Positions 1 to 8,061 of a stretch of 39,530 nucleotides of DNA are shown piece after piece. The notes beneath the pieces are model-generated. The model was not told where the DNA came from, did not search any database, and saw nothing but the letters and a program-made list of their open reading frames with translations. Origin of the DNA: Flavobacteriales bacterium (GTDB lineage Bacteria; Bacteroidota; Bacteroidia; Flavobacteriales_C; GCA-002722245); NCBI GenBank assembly GCA_002722245.1, contig PBLA01000008.1:1-39530 (forward strand). The letters run 5' to 3'. Every line of letters begins with the position of its first letter. The first letter of the stretch is position 1. The position numbers and the translations under genes are program-made.

Positions 1-323
1 CGGAAGGGTTAATTGACCCTAAAGTTGAAATGAGTGAGCGTGAGCTTGTGCAGTTAATTTGCGCGTATCGAATTTTTAATGAAAATGTGGAGCTTTCATT
101 ATCTACGCGTGAGCGAGCCGTATTCCGAAACCATGTTATGAAGTTAGGGGTTACTTCAATGAGTGCTGGTTCTAAAACGAACCCTGGAGGTTATGCTGAA
201 GAGGAGGAGTCTCTAGAGCAGTTTTCTATAGATGATAATCGAACGCCAGCTCAAGTTGCTCAAATGATTCGAGAAAACGGTTATGATCCTGTTTGGAAAG
301 ATTGGGATGTTGTACTAGCTTAA
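1..323 (+). CDS. thiH: 2-iminoacetate synthase ThiH, C-terminal fragment (5' end outside window)
   Basis: This is the last ~107 codons of a reading frame that is already open at the left edge, so the first visible ATG at base 30 is internal. ThiH is a radical-SAM tyrosine lyase that makes dehydroglycine for the thiazole ring of thiamine. The visible part matches the C-terminal end of that family: an ICAYRIF helix, a Met/Ser/Ala segment followed by TNPGGY, and the closing block with MIRENGYDPVWKDWD. The radical-SAM CxxxCxxC motif would lie upstream and cannot be seen. In Bacteroidota thiH usually ends a thiCSEGH-type operon, which would extend left of the window. The MoeZ/ThiF-like activating enzyme in this window (6092-7198) is separate and on the other strand. 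Confidence is high for the family, based on the C-terminal block only. Confidence 0.9.
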   Translation, partial: EGLIDPKVEMSERELVQLICAYRIFNENVELSLSTRERAVFRNHVMKLGVTSMSAGSKTNPGGYAEEEESLEQFSIDDNRTPAQVAQMIRENGYDPVWKDWDVVLA

Positions 324-380
324 ATTTTTTTTATGTATGAACAACCAATATTCGGAGTGTCTAATCAGTTTAGTTCCAGT

Positions 381-1328
381 GTGAAAAAAATATTAATCTT
401 TTTAATAGTCCTGATTACAGTGGCAAGTTGTAAGGGTAAACAAAAGCCTTACATCGAAGGAAAACTATATCATGATTTAATTGAAGTTCCTGGAGCTGTT
501 CAAATTGATTCCAATTTTTTTGCTGATCAAGGTGAGCTAAGAAATATTGATTGGTGTGAATACCAATATTGGATTATGAGAGTCTTTTGGTCTAACAAGG
601 AAACTAATATAGATTCAATGGTATGGCGCAGATTAGAAGAGGAGTTGGATGGTAAGTACTTATTAGAGGCGTATACCGAGTTATATTATCGACATCCTGC
701 ATATAGCACTTATCCTGTTGTAGGTGTGACCTATAAACAAGCAGTAAATTATTGTAAATGGAGAACAGATAGAGTTTTTGAGTATTCTTTAATTAAAAGA
801 GGTTTAATTCCTGTGAATCCCAATCAAGTATCTGATAGTTATTTTTCCGTTGAGAATTATTTCGAAGGGAAGTATTTAGGAATACAGCCTGATTTGTCGA
901 TTCCATATATTGAGTTCAGATTACCGACCGAAGAGGAATGGGAAATGTTGGCTTATGGAGGGTTGAATGACTCGATTTTTAGATATGGTATTGATACAAC
1001 AAAAAGGAGTATAAGGAAGAACTTAGAAGTTGACTCATCATATTTTATGTATTTGCATAATATGAAAAGACCTCAAGAGTTTATAAGCGGATTTACAAGT
1101 CCTATAAGGACTTTGGCTTTAACTCCGCGTTCGCTTTCGAATAATTATAGAATTTGGGCTATGCATGATAATGTATCTGAAATGGTTAAAGAAGAAGGGA
1201 TAGCGAAAGGCGGAAATTTGATTTCAAAAATGGAGGATGTTAATCTCCATGACACTTTGCATTATGATACCTGTGCAGCTTGGTTAGGATTTAGATGCGT
1301 ATCGGAGTGGAAATTTTATAAACCTTAA
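381..1328 (+). CDS. FGE/SUMF1-fold lipoprotein, GldJ/GldK-like
   Basis: The protein is a predicted 315-residue lipoprotein. I chose the GTG at 381 because it gives a compact signal (two Lys, hydrophobic core, lipobox VASC with Cys17). The upstream in-frame ATG at 333 would add 16 residues in front of the charged n-region. The mature part has the formylglycine-generating-enzyme/sulfatase-modifying-factor pattern: PVVGVTYKQAVNYCKWR (about 112-128), FRLPTEEEWEMLAYGG (179-194), a degenerate D-NVSE block (263-267) and WLGFRC near the C-terminus. In Bacteroidota such lipoproteins include GldJ and GldK of the gliding/T9SS machinery. This one is much shorter than either (both are well over 400 residues), so it is probably a paralogue of unknown role. 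It lacks the paired catalytic cysteines of true FGE, so enzymatic activity is doubtful. It starts 57 nt after thiH and may be read through from it. Confidence 0.72.
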   Translation: MKKILIFLIVLITVASCKGKQKPYIEGKLYHDLIEVPGAVQIDSNFFADQGELRNIDWCEYQYWIMRVFWSNKETNIDSMVWRRLEEELDGKYLLEAYTELYYRHPAYSTYPVVGVTYKQAVNYCKWRTDRVFEYSLIKRGLIPVNPNQVSDSYFSVENYFEGKYLGIQPDLSIPYIEFRLPTEEEWEMLAYGGLNDSIFRYGIDTTKRSIRKNLEVDSSYFMYLHNMKRPQEFISGFTSPIRTLALTPRSLSNNYRIWAMHDNVSEMVKEEGIAKGGNLISKMEDVNLHDTLHYDTCAAWLGFRCVSEWKFYKP

Positions 1329-1381
1329 TATTTGCTTCGCTACCATCCATTATGTTATAAAAAGTTGAATTACTATTAATG

Positions 1382-1401
1382 TCGATTTTGAATAAAATCG
1401 A
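1382..1401. terminator. Hairpin between convergent genes
   Basis: A perfect 8-bp inverted repeat (TCGATTTT / AAAATCGA, 4-nt loop) lies in the 208-bp gap between two converging genes. It has no long T-run on either strand. It may be a weak bidirectional terminator; the evidence is the palindrome and its position only. The rest of the gap, 1329-1536, is A/T-rich with no other feature that I recognise. Confidence 0.3.
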
Positions 1402-1536
1402 TCTATTACAGTATCCTGATGTATAATTTATGGGTGTATAATAGTGTTTTAATCCTTCTTCATTATAAGAAGAGAAAGAGAATAAAACGATTAATATATA
1501 GGAACCTTTAAATACATATTAATCATTCTTGTAATT

Positions 1537-2406
1537 TTAACTTTTAAATTTCCAAGCTACTATTCTTGATTTCTTATTCCCTTGTTCCATTTCAATGATA
1601 TGAACCTTTGCGCCATGATGAACAAGACTAGATTTAATTGCAGGAACAATAGACTCTTTTGAAACTAGGGTTGTAAACCAACCTACATTTTTTGCAAATC
1701 GTTTACTCTGTTTAATCATATTAAAGATGAATTGTTTTTCACCACCTTCGGTAATTAATTCATTTGATTGACCGCCAAAGTTTAATTCCGCTTTTTTAAT
1801 CTTCTTTCCTTTATTAAGGTTACGCATTTTGCGAAGCGTTCCTTTTTGAGCTTCTTCATGGCTTGCATGGAAAGGTGGGTTGCAAATACAGGCATCAACA
1901 TATTCTTTTGAGTTTAATACTCCTAAGAATATATCTCTTTGATTTTTTTGGTAGCGAAGCTCAATGTTCTTCAGCTTCTTGTTATCCTCAATGATTGTAT
2001 GAGCGTTTTCTAATGAAGTTGGATCAATGTCGGTTGCAATAAAGCTCCATCCATAATCTCTGTTTCCAATGATTGGGTAGATTAAACTTGATCCTGTACC
2101 AATGTCCAGGATTTTTGTCTCGCTTCCCATGGGTTCTCCTAGTAAATCAGCTAAATGATGAATGTAGTCACCGCGGCCAGGGATAGGTGGGATTAAGTAC
2201 TGTGAAGGTATATCCCATTCATCAATTTGATAATAGGATTTTAATAATGCCTGATTTAAGGTTTTAACCGCTTGTTGATTTGAAAAATCAATTGAGTCAT
2301 TTCCGAACTTATTCGGTTTTACAAATGGTTTTAAAGAAGGAAAAACTCTTATTAACTCAGGGAAGTCATACTTGTCCTTATGTTTGTTTCTTGGATGAAG
2401 CGGCAT
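1537..2406 (-). CDS. rlmF: 23S rRNA (adenine(1618)-N6)-methyltransferase RlmF
   Basis: RlmF transfers a methyl group from S-adenosylmethionine to N6 of A1618 of 23S rRNA. The 289-residue protein opens with the family start MPLHPRNKHKDKYDF. It carries the SAM-binding glycine motif KILDIGTGSSLIYP (98-111), an acidic ATDID segment (124-128) and the amino-methyltransferase catalytic motif NPPF (176-179), followed by the RlmF-specific HASHEEAQKGTLRK stretch. Length is normal for the family. A Bacteroidota-type promoter box sits four bases upstream of the ATG (see 2411-2418), suggesting a leaderless or near-leaderless message independent of the upstream gene. Assignment is confident. Confidence 0.95.
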   Translation of the reverse strand: MPLHPRNKHKDKYDFPELIRVFPSLKPFVKPNKFGNDSIDFSNQQAVKTLNQALLKSYYQIDEWDIPSQYLIPPIPGRGDYIHHLADLLGEPMGSETKILDIGTGSSLIYPIIGNRDYGWSFIATDIDPTSLENAHTIIEDNKKLKNIELRYQKNQRDIFLGVLNSKEYVDACICNPPFHASHEEAQKGTLRKMRNLNKGKKIKKAELNFGGQSNELITEGGEKQFIFNMIKQSKRFAKNVGWFTTLVSKESIVPAIKSSLVHHGAKVHIIEMEQGNKKSRIVAWKFKS

Positions 2407-2410
2407 CGTA

Positions 2411-2418
2411 CAAATGTA
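2411..2418 (-). promoter_or_regulatory. Candidate -7 promoter box of rlmF
   Basis: On the minus strand the octamer reads TACATTTG, a perfect match to the Bacteroidota -7 consensus TAnnTTTG. It ends 4 nt before the rlmF ATG, so transcription would start at or next to the start codon. I see no clear -33 TTTG at the usual distance; that region is occupied by the hairpin at 2435-2456. Confidence 0.45.
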
Positions 2419-2434
2419 AGCTAATTACTTGAGG

Positions 2435-2456
2435 GGTGCGGAATATCTTCCGCACC
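2435..2456. terminator. Strong GC-rich hairpin after the SnoaL-VF530 gene
   Basis: A perfect 9-bp stem (GGTGCGGAA / TTCCGCACC) with a 4-nt loop begins 13 nt beyond the stop of the upstream minus-strand gene and 29 nt before rlmF. There is no U-run on either strand, so it could be a terminator-like or mRNA-end-stabilising hairpin rather than a classical intrinsic terminator. Its core GGAATAT/TTCC loosely recalls the palindromic repeats at 3116, 6038 and 7222. Confidence 0.45.
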
Positions 2457-2468
2457 TTCACTAAGGGC

Positions 2469-3086
2469 TTATTTGTTCTCTTCAAGGGTTTGCAAATAAA
2501 GCTCTTCAACTTCTTTACGAGCCCAATCGAATTTTCGCAGGAAATTCAAACTTGATTTAACGGTTTGATTGCTTTTAAAGCAGTTAATGTCAATTCTATC
2601 AGCTAAACCATACCATCCATATTCAGCTAATAAGTATTCTAAGATTTCTGTGAGCTTAACTCCATGTAATGGATTGTTTTCTTGTTTTTGAGATTTGCCT
2701 CCTTTCATTGTCGCGAAGAATAATCCAGTGTCCGTATATTGTTTGAAGTTCGTGATTAATCCATTTTTAATTGTGTAACGATGAATGAAGTCAGCCTCTA
2801 AATACTTTCCGGATTTATTAAAGGTTCCTTTGTATTGTCCTACTGCAATAATGTCTTCTCCTGCATCTAGAAATTCGGTAACATCAGTTTTCCAATCCGT
2901 CCAATTCTCAGAGAATCCTTTAAATACGTTTTCGAAGATTTCATTAGCTCCAATGTATTCACCTCCATTTGGGAAACCTTTCATTTGATTCCATTTGATT
3001 CTTTCATGGAAGATTTTTCGAATTTGTTCTAGGTTACGGTTTTGAAAGTGTTCGTAAAGGTTTTGGACGATTGAGAGGTTGCTCAT
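2469..3086 (-). CDS. SnoaL-like (NTF2 fold) domain fused to VF530/DUF2132 domain
   Basis: The predicted product has 205 residues. Residues 1-125 resemble SnoaL-like/NTF2-fold proteins: an N-terminal helix, a WTDWKTDVTEFLDAGEDIIA strand pair, then GQYKGTF and the ADFIHRYTIKNGLI strand. This fold serves as ketosteroid-isomerase-like enzymes or small-molecule binders. Residues 138-198 (NNPLHGVKLTEILEYL, YGWYGLADRIDINCF, SVKSSLNFLRKFDWAR) match the VF530/DUF2132 family, a small bacterial domain annotated as DNA-binding that is usually a stand-alone protein of about 70-80 residues. I chose the start at 3086 because the upstream ATG at 3158 would add 24 residues encoded inside an intergenic repeat copy. 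No signal peptide is present, so it is cytoplasmic. Domain calls are from motif memory; what the fusion does is unknown. Confidence 0.75.
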   Translation of the reverse strand: MSNLSIVQNLYEHFQNRNLEQIRKIFHERIKWNQMKGFPNGGEYIGANEIFENVFKGFSENWTDWKTDVTEFLDAGEDIIAVGQYKGTFNKSGKYLEADFIHRYTIKNGLITNFKQYTDTGLFFATMKGGKSQKQENNPLHGVKLTEILEYLLAEYGWYGLADRIDINCFKSNQTVKSSLNFLRKFDWARKEVEELYLQTLEENK

Positions 3087-3115
3087 GAAGTAAAGGTAGT
3101 TTATACAGAAATAAA

Positions 3116-3159
3116 TCGGAAGTTGTTGGGAGGTCTCGGAATATAAAGAATAAGTCAAA
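3116..3159 (+). repeat. Dispersed intergenic repeat, copy A
   Basis: This 44-bp segment aligns with copy B at 6038-6083 with 39 of 44 positions identical and a 2-nt gap. The shared core is GGAATATA, two variable bases, then GAATAAGT. It lies between the SnoaL-VF530 start and the end of the GSDH gene. Together with copy B, in the same orientation, it brackets the GSDH gene. A diverged relative lies on the opposite strand near 7255-7295. Confidence 0.7.
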
Positions 3160-3225
3160 CTACTCTGTTCTCTTCAACTCGAAGATATTTATTCAACACA
3201 CTCAGTTTTTAGGTTTATAATTACT

Positions 3226-5868
3226 TTATTTTTTCAAAAACTTTCCTGAATGAATTTTATCTTTTGATTTAATTTGAAAGAAATACATCCCTTGTGATAA
3301 TTTTGATATGTTCATGGTGAAAAAGGTATTTTTATACTCTTCCTCTGTCAGCTTTTTTTCTTGTATTAAATTTCCTTTGATGTCAAATAATTTAACTTCA
3401 GAAGGTTGGGAATCAGGATAATAAATATGTATTTGCGTTAATCCAGGATTTGGGAATATTTCTAAATTCTCAATTTTGTTAGGATCAAGAGTGATGTTAG
3501 GATCGTACTTTGAATAGAGGAATTCTTGAGGGACAATTTGCTTACTTTGGTATGGATGTTCCCAAAACATTTTTATTGTCGCAATCCATTGGGCTTCCTG
3601 ATAGTTTAATTGAATGTTATATTGTTCACCGGCATTTAAGTCTACCGTGAAGGATTCTTCTCCTCCCCAATTTCTATCAAATTTTTCTTCATTGTCAAAA
3701 GATACATCTAGCCAATCATCAAATTCAAAAGTGAATTTATACTCGCCATCTACAGGAGCTAAAATACTTCCTTCCCAAGTAACTGATATTGAGTCGTTTT
3801 TCATTCCCCATCCAAATGAACCATAATCTAATTGATAATCAATAACAGGATCAATACGAGTCATTAATGAAGGTTCAGTAAAGTTGATGTTTTCATAAAA
3901 AGTAAATGTTAATCCATCTCCTTCTCCCTGAATATATTTTCCAACATATGAATAATGCGCTGTAATTTTATCAAAGTCTCCACCCAAAAAGGTTAAGTTG
4001 TTATCGGTTGAATCGTTAGACCAGTTTGAAAATCTAAAAAGAGAATCATTACGATAAGTATATTCCTCTGCAGTTAATACTCTCTGATTTCCATTGACAA
4101 TATTGAAACTGTAATTGGTTGTTTTAGGACTGCCATCCAATGCAATAGTTAATCCGGTGGGTATTGTTTTTAAATCAATAGAGGAAGTGATAGGATGAAT
4201 ATCAACATACTTAGAGCTTGATAAGCCTTTACTGTCGGTTCCTTTTAAATGAATTCTATACCAAACATTTGTACTGGTTTCTCCAACTCTTGGAAGATAA
4301 ATAGCTCCTTTGGAAATTCCTGATGTACTTGGGAGACCTGGGTGTGAATGATCATCATGATGGAAGAAAATGGTCCATTCAAGTTGATTAGAATTTAGCG
4401 TTCCATCTTCTGGATCTAATGCACTTCCTTCAAAATAAAGAGAATCTCCATATTCATAATTTGTGCCAGTTGTGGGTTCTAAAATTGAAATAATCGGTCT
4501 TTTATTTGACGTAACTAGTAGTGTGATGGTATCACTAATGACTTCCCCTAATGAATTGCTCACTTTGCAATAAACGGTGCTGCCACTATCCGATAGTATA
4601 ACGTTTTCTAAAATTAAATTCGCTGAATTTCCTGAAGAAATTGGTGAGTCATTTTTATACCATTGGTAGTTTAGTGTCTCATCTCCAGTGATTTCGATTT
4701 TCATTTCTATATTTTCGCCAACTGATACCATTTCCGTTCTTGGTTGAGCAGTTATAAAAGGGGTTCCATTTCCTACATAGCTAATACGATATACTTGACT
4801 GGGGCCGTAACCAAAAATAGAATAATATAAATACCCATTTTTTGATACGAATAGACTTGAAATATTATGGGCTCCAAATATAAGTGTGTCTTCAATAATT
4901 CCTGTTTCTGGATTTAATCGGTGCACATTACCAGTACAAAAATCACTAAAAAAATATTTATCCATCCATTCTGGTGGATATGTAGATGATTCAGGAGAAT
5001 AAAAGGCTCCTCCAACCACAGCACAGTAACCATTTTCGTGGTCATAAGTGAATATTGGATCTTTATAATTGTCTGGGGCAGATTGATCTATGATAGGGCC
5101 TTCAATAATAGGCCATCCATAGTTTGATCCAGTTGTAATATCATTAATTTCTTCATAGGCTTGATCCCCAACGTCATTTGCAAAAAGTCTGCCGGTTTTT
5201 GGATGTATATCCATTGTAAAAGGATTCCTTAATCCTAAAGCATATATTAGTTTGCCATTTCCTTCTGCAGTATTATAGAACGGATTATCAGTAGGTGCTG
5301 AGCCATCCCTGTTTAATCGTAAGATTTTTCCGAATAAATTATCCAGTTTTTGAGGTTTTTCAGTATATAATCCATCCCCAACAGACACAAGAAGAGTTGT
5401 GTCAAGTGCCCAACGCATAGCACCTGAATTATGCGTAGTGCCGTTCAAAGGATCAAGATCTAATAAAATCTTTTCACTTCCAGGAATAACTGTATTACCA
5501 TTTGAAGTAAATCGTGATAGTCGATTATGATTTTGACCAATTACATTATAATAAACAAATACATGTCCGGTATTATCAAAATCTTTATCCAGTAGAAAAC
5601 CACTTAATCCTCTTTCTCCATATTCATCAACATCTAAGTCCAAAAAGGGTGTTTGAAGTAGGACTCCGTTTTCCATAATTCGAATTGTACCCGATTTTTC
5701 TGATATGAAGATTCGTCCATCTGGAGCTATTTGTATGGCAGTAGGATTTATTAAATCTCCTGTAATTAACTCAGCGGCGTAACCTTCTTTAATGGAGAAG
5801 TTGTGCCCATAAGAAGATGATACGTGTAAAATAAATATTGTGAATAAGGTAAGTAATTTTGTGTTCAT
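3226..5868 (-). CDS. Secreted glucose/sorbosone dehydrogenase-like protein with Ig, PA14 and T9SS sorting domains
   Basis: This 880-residue exported protein has a signal peptide at residues 1-21. Residues 28-363 form a GSDH-type six-bladed propeller (soluble aldose dehydrogenase/YliI/HHIP-like) with NPTAIQIAPDGRIFISEK, THNSGAMRW (His146 corresponds to the catalytic His position of PQQ glucose dehydrogenases), LGLRNPFTMDIHPKTG and GSNYGWP. An Ig-like domain follows (about 368-453, with YQWYKND and a D-SG-YCKV strand pair). Next come a linker/PKD-like part (455-560), a PA14-like domain (about 650-785, VDGEYKFTFEFDDWLDV) and a type A T9SS sorting domain (801-880: NLEIFPNP, LFDIKGNLI, LSQGMYFFQI). 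The PA14 domain suggests carbohydrate binding. Export across the outer membrane by T9SS is inferred from the C-terminal domain. The substrate and use of PQQ are unknown. It stands alone between repeat copies A and B. Confidence 0.88.
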   Translation of the reverse strand: MNTKLLTLFTIFILHVSSSYGHNFSIKEGYAAELITGDLINPTAIQIAPDGRIFISEKSGTIRIMENGVLLQTPFLDLDVDEYGERGLSGFLLDKDFDNTGHVFVYYNVIGQNHNRLSRFTSNGNTVIPGSEKILLDLDPLNGTTHNSGAMRWALDTTLLVSVGDGLYTEKPQKLDNLFGKILRLNRDGSAPTDNPFYNTAEGNGKLIYALGLRNPFTMDIHPKTGRLFANDVGDQAYEEINDITTGSNYGWPIIEGPIIDQSAPDNYKDPIFTYDHENGYCAVVGGAFYSPESSTYPPEWMDKYFFSDFCTGNVHRLNPETGIIEDTLIFGAHNISSLFVSKNGYLYYSIFGYGPSQVYRISYVGNGTPFITAQPRTEMVSVGENIEMKIEITGDETLNYQWYKNDSPISSGNSANLILENVILSDSGSTVYCKVSNSLGEVISDTITLLVTSNKRPIISILEPTTGTNYEYGDSLYFEGSALDPEDGTLNSNQLEWTIFFHHDDHSHPGLPSTSGISKGAIYLPRVGETSTNVWYRIHLKGTDSKGLSSSKYVDIHPITSSIDLKTIPTGLTIALDGSPKTTNYSFNIVNGNQRVLTAEEYTYRNDSLFRFSNWSNDSTDNNLTFLGGDFDKITAHYSYVGKYIQGEGDGLTFTFYENINFTEPSLMTRIDPVIDYQLDYGSFGWGMKNDSISVTWEGSILAPVDGEYKFTFEFDDWLDVSFDNEEKFDRNWGGEESFTVDLNAGEQYNIQLNYQEAQWIATIKMFWEHPYQSKQIVPQEFLYSKYDPNITLDPNKIENLEIFPNPGLTQIHIYYPDSQPSEVKLFDIKGNLIQEKKLTEEEYKNTFFTMNISKLSQGMYFFQIKSKDKIHSGKFLKK

Positions 5869-6037
5869 TTGAATGAGAGGAAATTGATATTAAATATAAC
5901 CCTTTTTAGTCATATTTTTTGATTGAAAGTTACCATTCATCTTATGAAATAAATAGAATTTATTTAGTTGATATTTAAAGGTTATGACTTTAATTCCTTA
6001 TTTCTAATAAAGTAAAATCGTTAAAACCAGATATATG

Positions 6038-6083
6038 TCGGGAGTTGTGTAGGGAGATCTAGGAATATATAGAATAAGTTAAA
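6038..6083 (+). repeat. Dispersed intergenic repeat, copy B
   Basis: This 46-bp segment matches copy A (3116-3159) at 39 of 44 aligned positions. It continues into an inverted repeat, AGGAATA at 6061-6067 with TATTCCT at 6085-6091, that ends directly at the stop codon of the MoeZ-like gene. It could act as that gene's 3' hairpin. The remainder of the 5869-6091 gap is A/T-rich with no other recognisable feature. Confidence 0.7.
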
Positions 6084-6091
6084 GTATTCCT

Positions 6092-7198
6092 TTACCTCCT
6101 GTTATGTTCGTATCTCAGATATTCATCTATTCCGCCTTTTAAATTGTAAATATGTTCAATTCCTTTTTCTTTAAGTATTTCAATCGCTTGTGCACTTCTC
6201 CCTCCCATTTTACAGTGTACAACTATTTTTTTGTCTTTTGGGATTTCGTTTGAGCGTGACTCTAGTTGAGATAATGGTATAAGTTTTCCCCCGAGATTCG
6301 TTAACTCATATTCGGATTGTTCTCTCACATCCAAAAGATAAAATGGTTCTCCTGATTGCTTTAATGCATTAAATTCACTGACTGTTATTTCAATTTTGTC
6401 ATCTTTTTTTGTTCCGCAAAATATGTCATAATCAATCAATTTAGTAATTGGTTTTTGTTTGGGATCTACAGTAAGATTTAATTTTGTCGTATTCATGGTT
6501 AAAGCATCAATGGTTAAAAGTTCTCCTGAAAGAGTTGAACCAATTCCTGTAATAAGTTTTATTACCTCATTAGCTTGAATTGAGCCAACAAGTCCAGGAA
6601 GAACACCTAAAACTCCTGCTTCAGCACAAGAAGGAATTGATCCTGCTTTTGGTGGAGTAGGAAAGAGGTCTCTGTAATTGATTCCTCTTTTTTTATTTTC
6701 ACTGTAGTTAAAAACAGTAACCTGACCTTGAAATTTTAGAATAGATGCAAATACATTTATCTTCCCTGTGATGACACAAGCATCATTTACCAAATATCTG
6801 GTGGCAAAATTATCCGTGCCATCAGCCACAATATCATATTCCGAAATAATTTCTAATGCGTTGTCGGAATCTAGGAATTCATTATATACGGTGATGTCAA
6901 TGTGTGGATTTAACAATCGAAGTTTCTTTGCTGCAATTTCTGCCTTTGGTTGTTTTAAATCATTAACGGAAAACAATATTTGACGGTGCAAGTTGCTTTC
7001 TTCAACAACATCTCCATCAACAATTCCAATTTTCCCAATACCTGCCGCGGCCAAGTATTGTAAAACGGGGCAACCTAAACCACCAGCTCCTATTATTAAA
7101 ACTTTAGCTTGTTTTAACTTTAATTGTCCTTCTTCACCTAATTCAGGCATGAGAAGGTGGCGGCTATAGTGAAGTTTTTCTTCTGTTGTAAGTTCCAT
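6092..7198 (-). CDS. MoeZ-like adenylyltransferase/sulfurtransferase (ThiF/MoeB domain + rhodanese)
   Basis: This is a cytoplasmic E1-like enzyme that adenylates the C-terminal glycine of a small sulfur carrier (ThiS or MoaD type). A fused rhodanese domain then supplies sulfur. Residues 1-250 are the ThiF/MoeB/HesA domain: nucleotide loop GAGGLG (37-42), D61-G-D63, NLHRQ with Arg72, ADGTDN (125-130) and catalytic-type Cys191 in PSCAEAGVLG. Residues 270-364 are rhodanese with active-site Cys329 in HCKMGGRSA. The zinc-binding CxxC pairs of classical MoeB are absent (NYRDLFP instead of CxxC-LFP; only one Cys near 261), as in the MoeZ-type subgroup. It may serve thiamine, given thiH at the left edge, or molybdopterin synthesis; no sulfur-carrier gene is visible here. 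It lies 101 nt downstream of exonuclease III on the same strand, with a long hairpin between. Confidence 0.88.
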   Translation of the reverse strand: MELTTEEKLHYSRHLLMPELGEEGQLKLKQAKVLIIGAGGLGCPVLQYLAAAGIGKIGIVDGDVVEESNLHRQILFSVNDLKQPKAEIAAKKLRLLNPHIDITVYNEFLDSDNALEIISEYDIVADGTDNFATRYLVNDACVITGKINVFASILKFQGQVTVFNYSENKKRGINYRDLFPTPPKAGSIPSCAEAGVLGVLPGLVGSIQANEVIKLITGIGSTLSGELLTIDALTMNTTKLNLTVDPKQKPITKLIDYDIFCGTKKDDKIEITVSEFNALKQSGEPFYLLDVREQSEYELTNLGGKLIPLSQLESRSNEIPKDKKIVVHCKMGGRSAQAIEILKEKGIEHIYNLKGGIDEYLRYEHNRR

Positions 7199-7215
7199 AT
7201 TAGGGAGTTAAAGAA

Positions 7216-7245
7216 GATATCGGGAGATATCGGGAGATATCGGAA
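7216..7245 (+). repeat. Three tandem 10-bp units
   Basis: Three head-to-tail copies of GATATCGGGA lie at 7216-7225, 7226-7235 and 7236-7245, the last ending in GGAA. They make up the left side of the long hairpin at 7222-7280. This looks like slippage expansion inside the palindromic element. Confidence 0.8.
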
Positions 7246-7280
7246 ATGAAATTGTATTCCGATATATTCTGATGTCTTCC
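7222..7280. repeat. Long imperfect palindrome (REP/MITE-like element)
   Basis: Arms 7222-7245 and 7257-7280 pair over 24 positions around an 11-nt loop. One mismatch (7236 against 7266) and several G-U-type pairs interrupt the stem; the inner 9 bp (ATATCGGAA / TTCCGATAT) are perfect. The reverse strand of the right half resembles copies A and B (GGAAGT, GAATATA, GAATA). It lies between the stop of exonuclease III (7300) and the start of the MoeZ-like gene (7198), so it may end or stabilise one transcript. No long T-run follows. Confidence 0.7.
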
Positions 7281-7299
7281 TCTCACTTCCAATATATTC

Positions 7300-8061
7300 T
7301 TATTTTAATGTTATACTTACCGGACAATGATCCGAACCATAAATATCATTATGAATTTCTGTTTCGGTAACTGAATCTAAGATTCGTTGACTTGTTAGAA
7401 AATAATCTATTCTCCAGCCCGTATTTTTTTCTCTACTGTTAAATCGGTAGCTCCACCAACTATATTTTATTTCTTCTGGATTAAAATAACGCCAACTATC
7501 CACAAAACCAGCATTAATAAAAGCAGTTAATCCGTCAATTTCTGTTTGCGTATAGCCGGGGGATTTATTGTAATTACTTTTCGCATTTTTAATGTCATTT
7601 TCGGTATGCGCAACATTTAAATCTCCGCAAAATGCAACAGGTTTCTTTTGATCAAGATTTTTGATGTATGCCAACATATCTTTATCCCATTGTGCTCGGT
7701 AATCTAGTCGTTTTAATCCATTTTGTGCATTTGGAACATAGGCTGTAACTAAGTAGAATTCTTTATATTCTGCAGTAATTACCCTTCCTTCTTGGTCATG
7801 TTCTTCAATACCTAATCCATAGGTTACGCTTAAGGGCTTTTCTTTGGAAATAATTGCGGTACCTGAATAGCCCTTTTTTACTGCTGAATTGGTGTAAATA
7901 TGATATCCATCAAGATGTTTTAAGGCCTCAATTACTTGGTCGTCTTGTGCTTTTGTTTCTTGTAGGCACATTACATCAGGTGCTATAGAGTGAAATGATT
8001 CCATAAAGTCTTTCTTCATTACTGCTCTTACTCCATTTACATTCCAACTGACTAATTTCAT
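7300..8061 (-). CDS. xth: Exodeoxyribonuclease III (AP endonuclease, ExoA/XthA family)
   Basis: This is a DNA-repair nuclease that cuts at abasic sites and removes 3' blocking groups in base-excision repair. The 253 residues show the full EEP-nuclease motif set: N7 in SWNVNGVRA, metal ligand E35 in LQETKA, Y108 in VTAYVPNAQ, D147 and N149 in GDLNVAH, the GWRIDYFL block near 215-222, and the catalytic pair D244-H245 in GSDHCPV. Length and motif order are normal. It is transcribed away from dnaK, and the two genes share the 274-bp divergent region 8062-8335. Confidence 0.95.
   Translation of the reverse strand: MKLVSWNVNGVRAVMKKDFMESFHSIAPDVMCLQETKAQDDQVIEALKHLDGYHIYTNSAVKKGYSGTAIISKEKPLSVTYGLGIEEHDQEGRVITAEYKEFYLVTAYVPNAQNGLKRLDYRAQWDKDMLAYIKNLDQKKPVAFCGDLNVAHTENDIKNAKSNYNKSPGYTQTEIDGLTAFINAGFVDSWRYFNPEEIKYSWWSYRFNSREKNTGWRIDYFLTSQRILDSVTETEIHNDIYGSDHCPVSITLK

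Noticed and set aside
3087-3158. N-terminal extension of the SnoaL-VF530 gene from an upstream ATG
   Set aside because: It is encoded by an intergenic repeat copy and precedes a good start for the NTF2-fold domain.
7216-7245. Short CRISPR-like array
   Set aside because: The 10-bp units are directly tandem with no spacers, and no cas genes are present.
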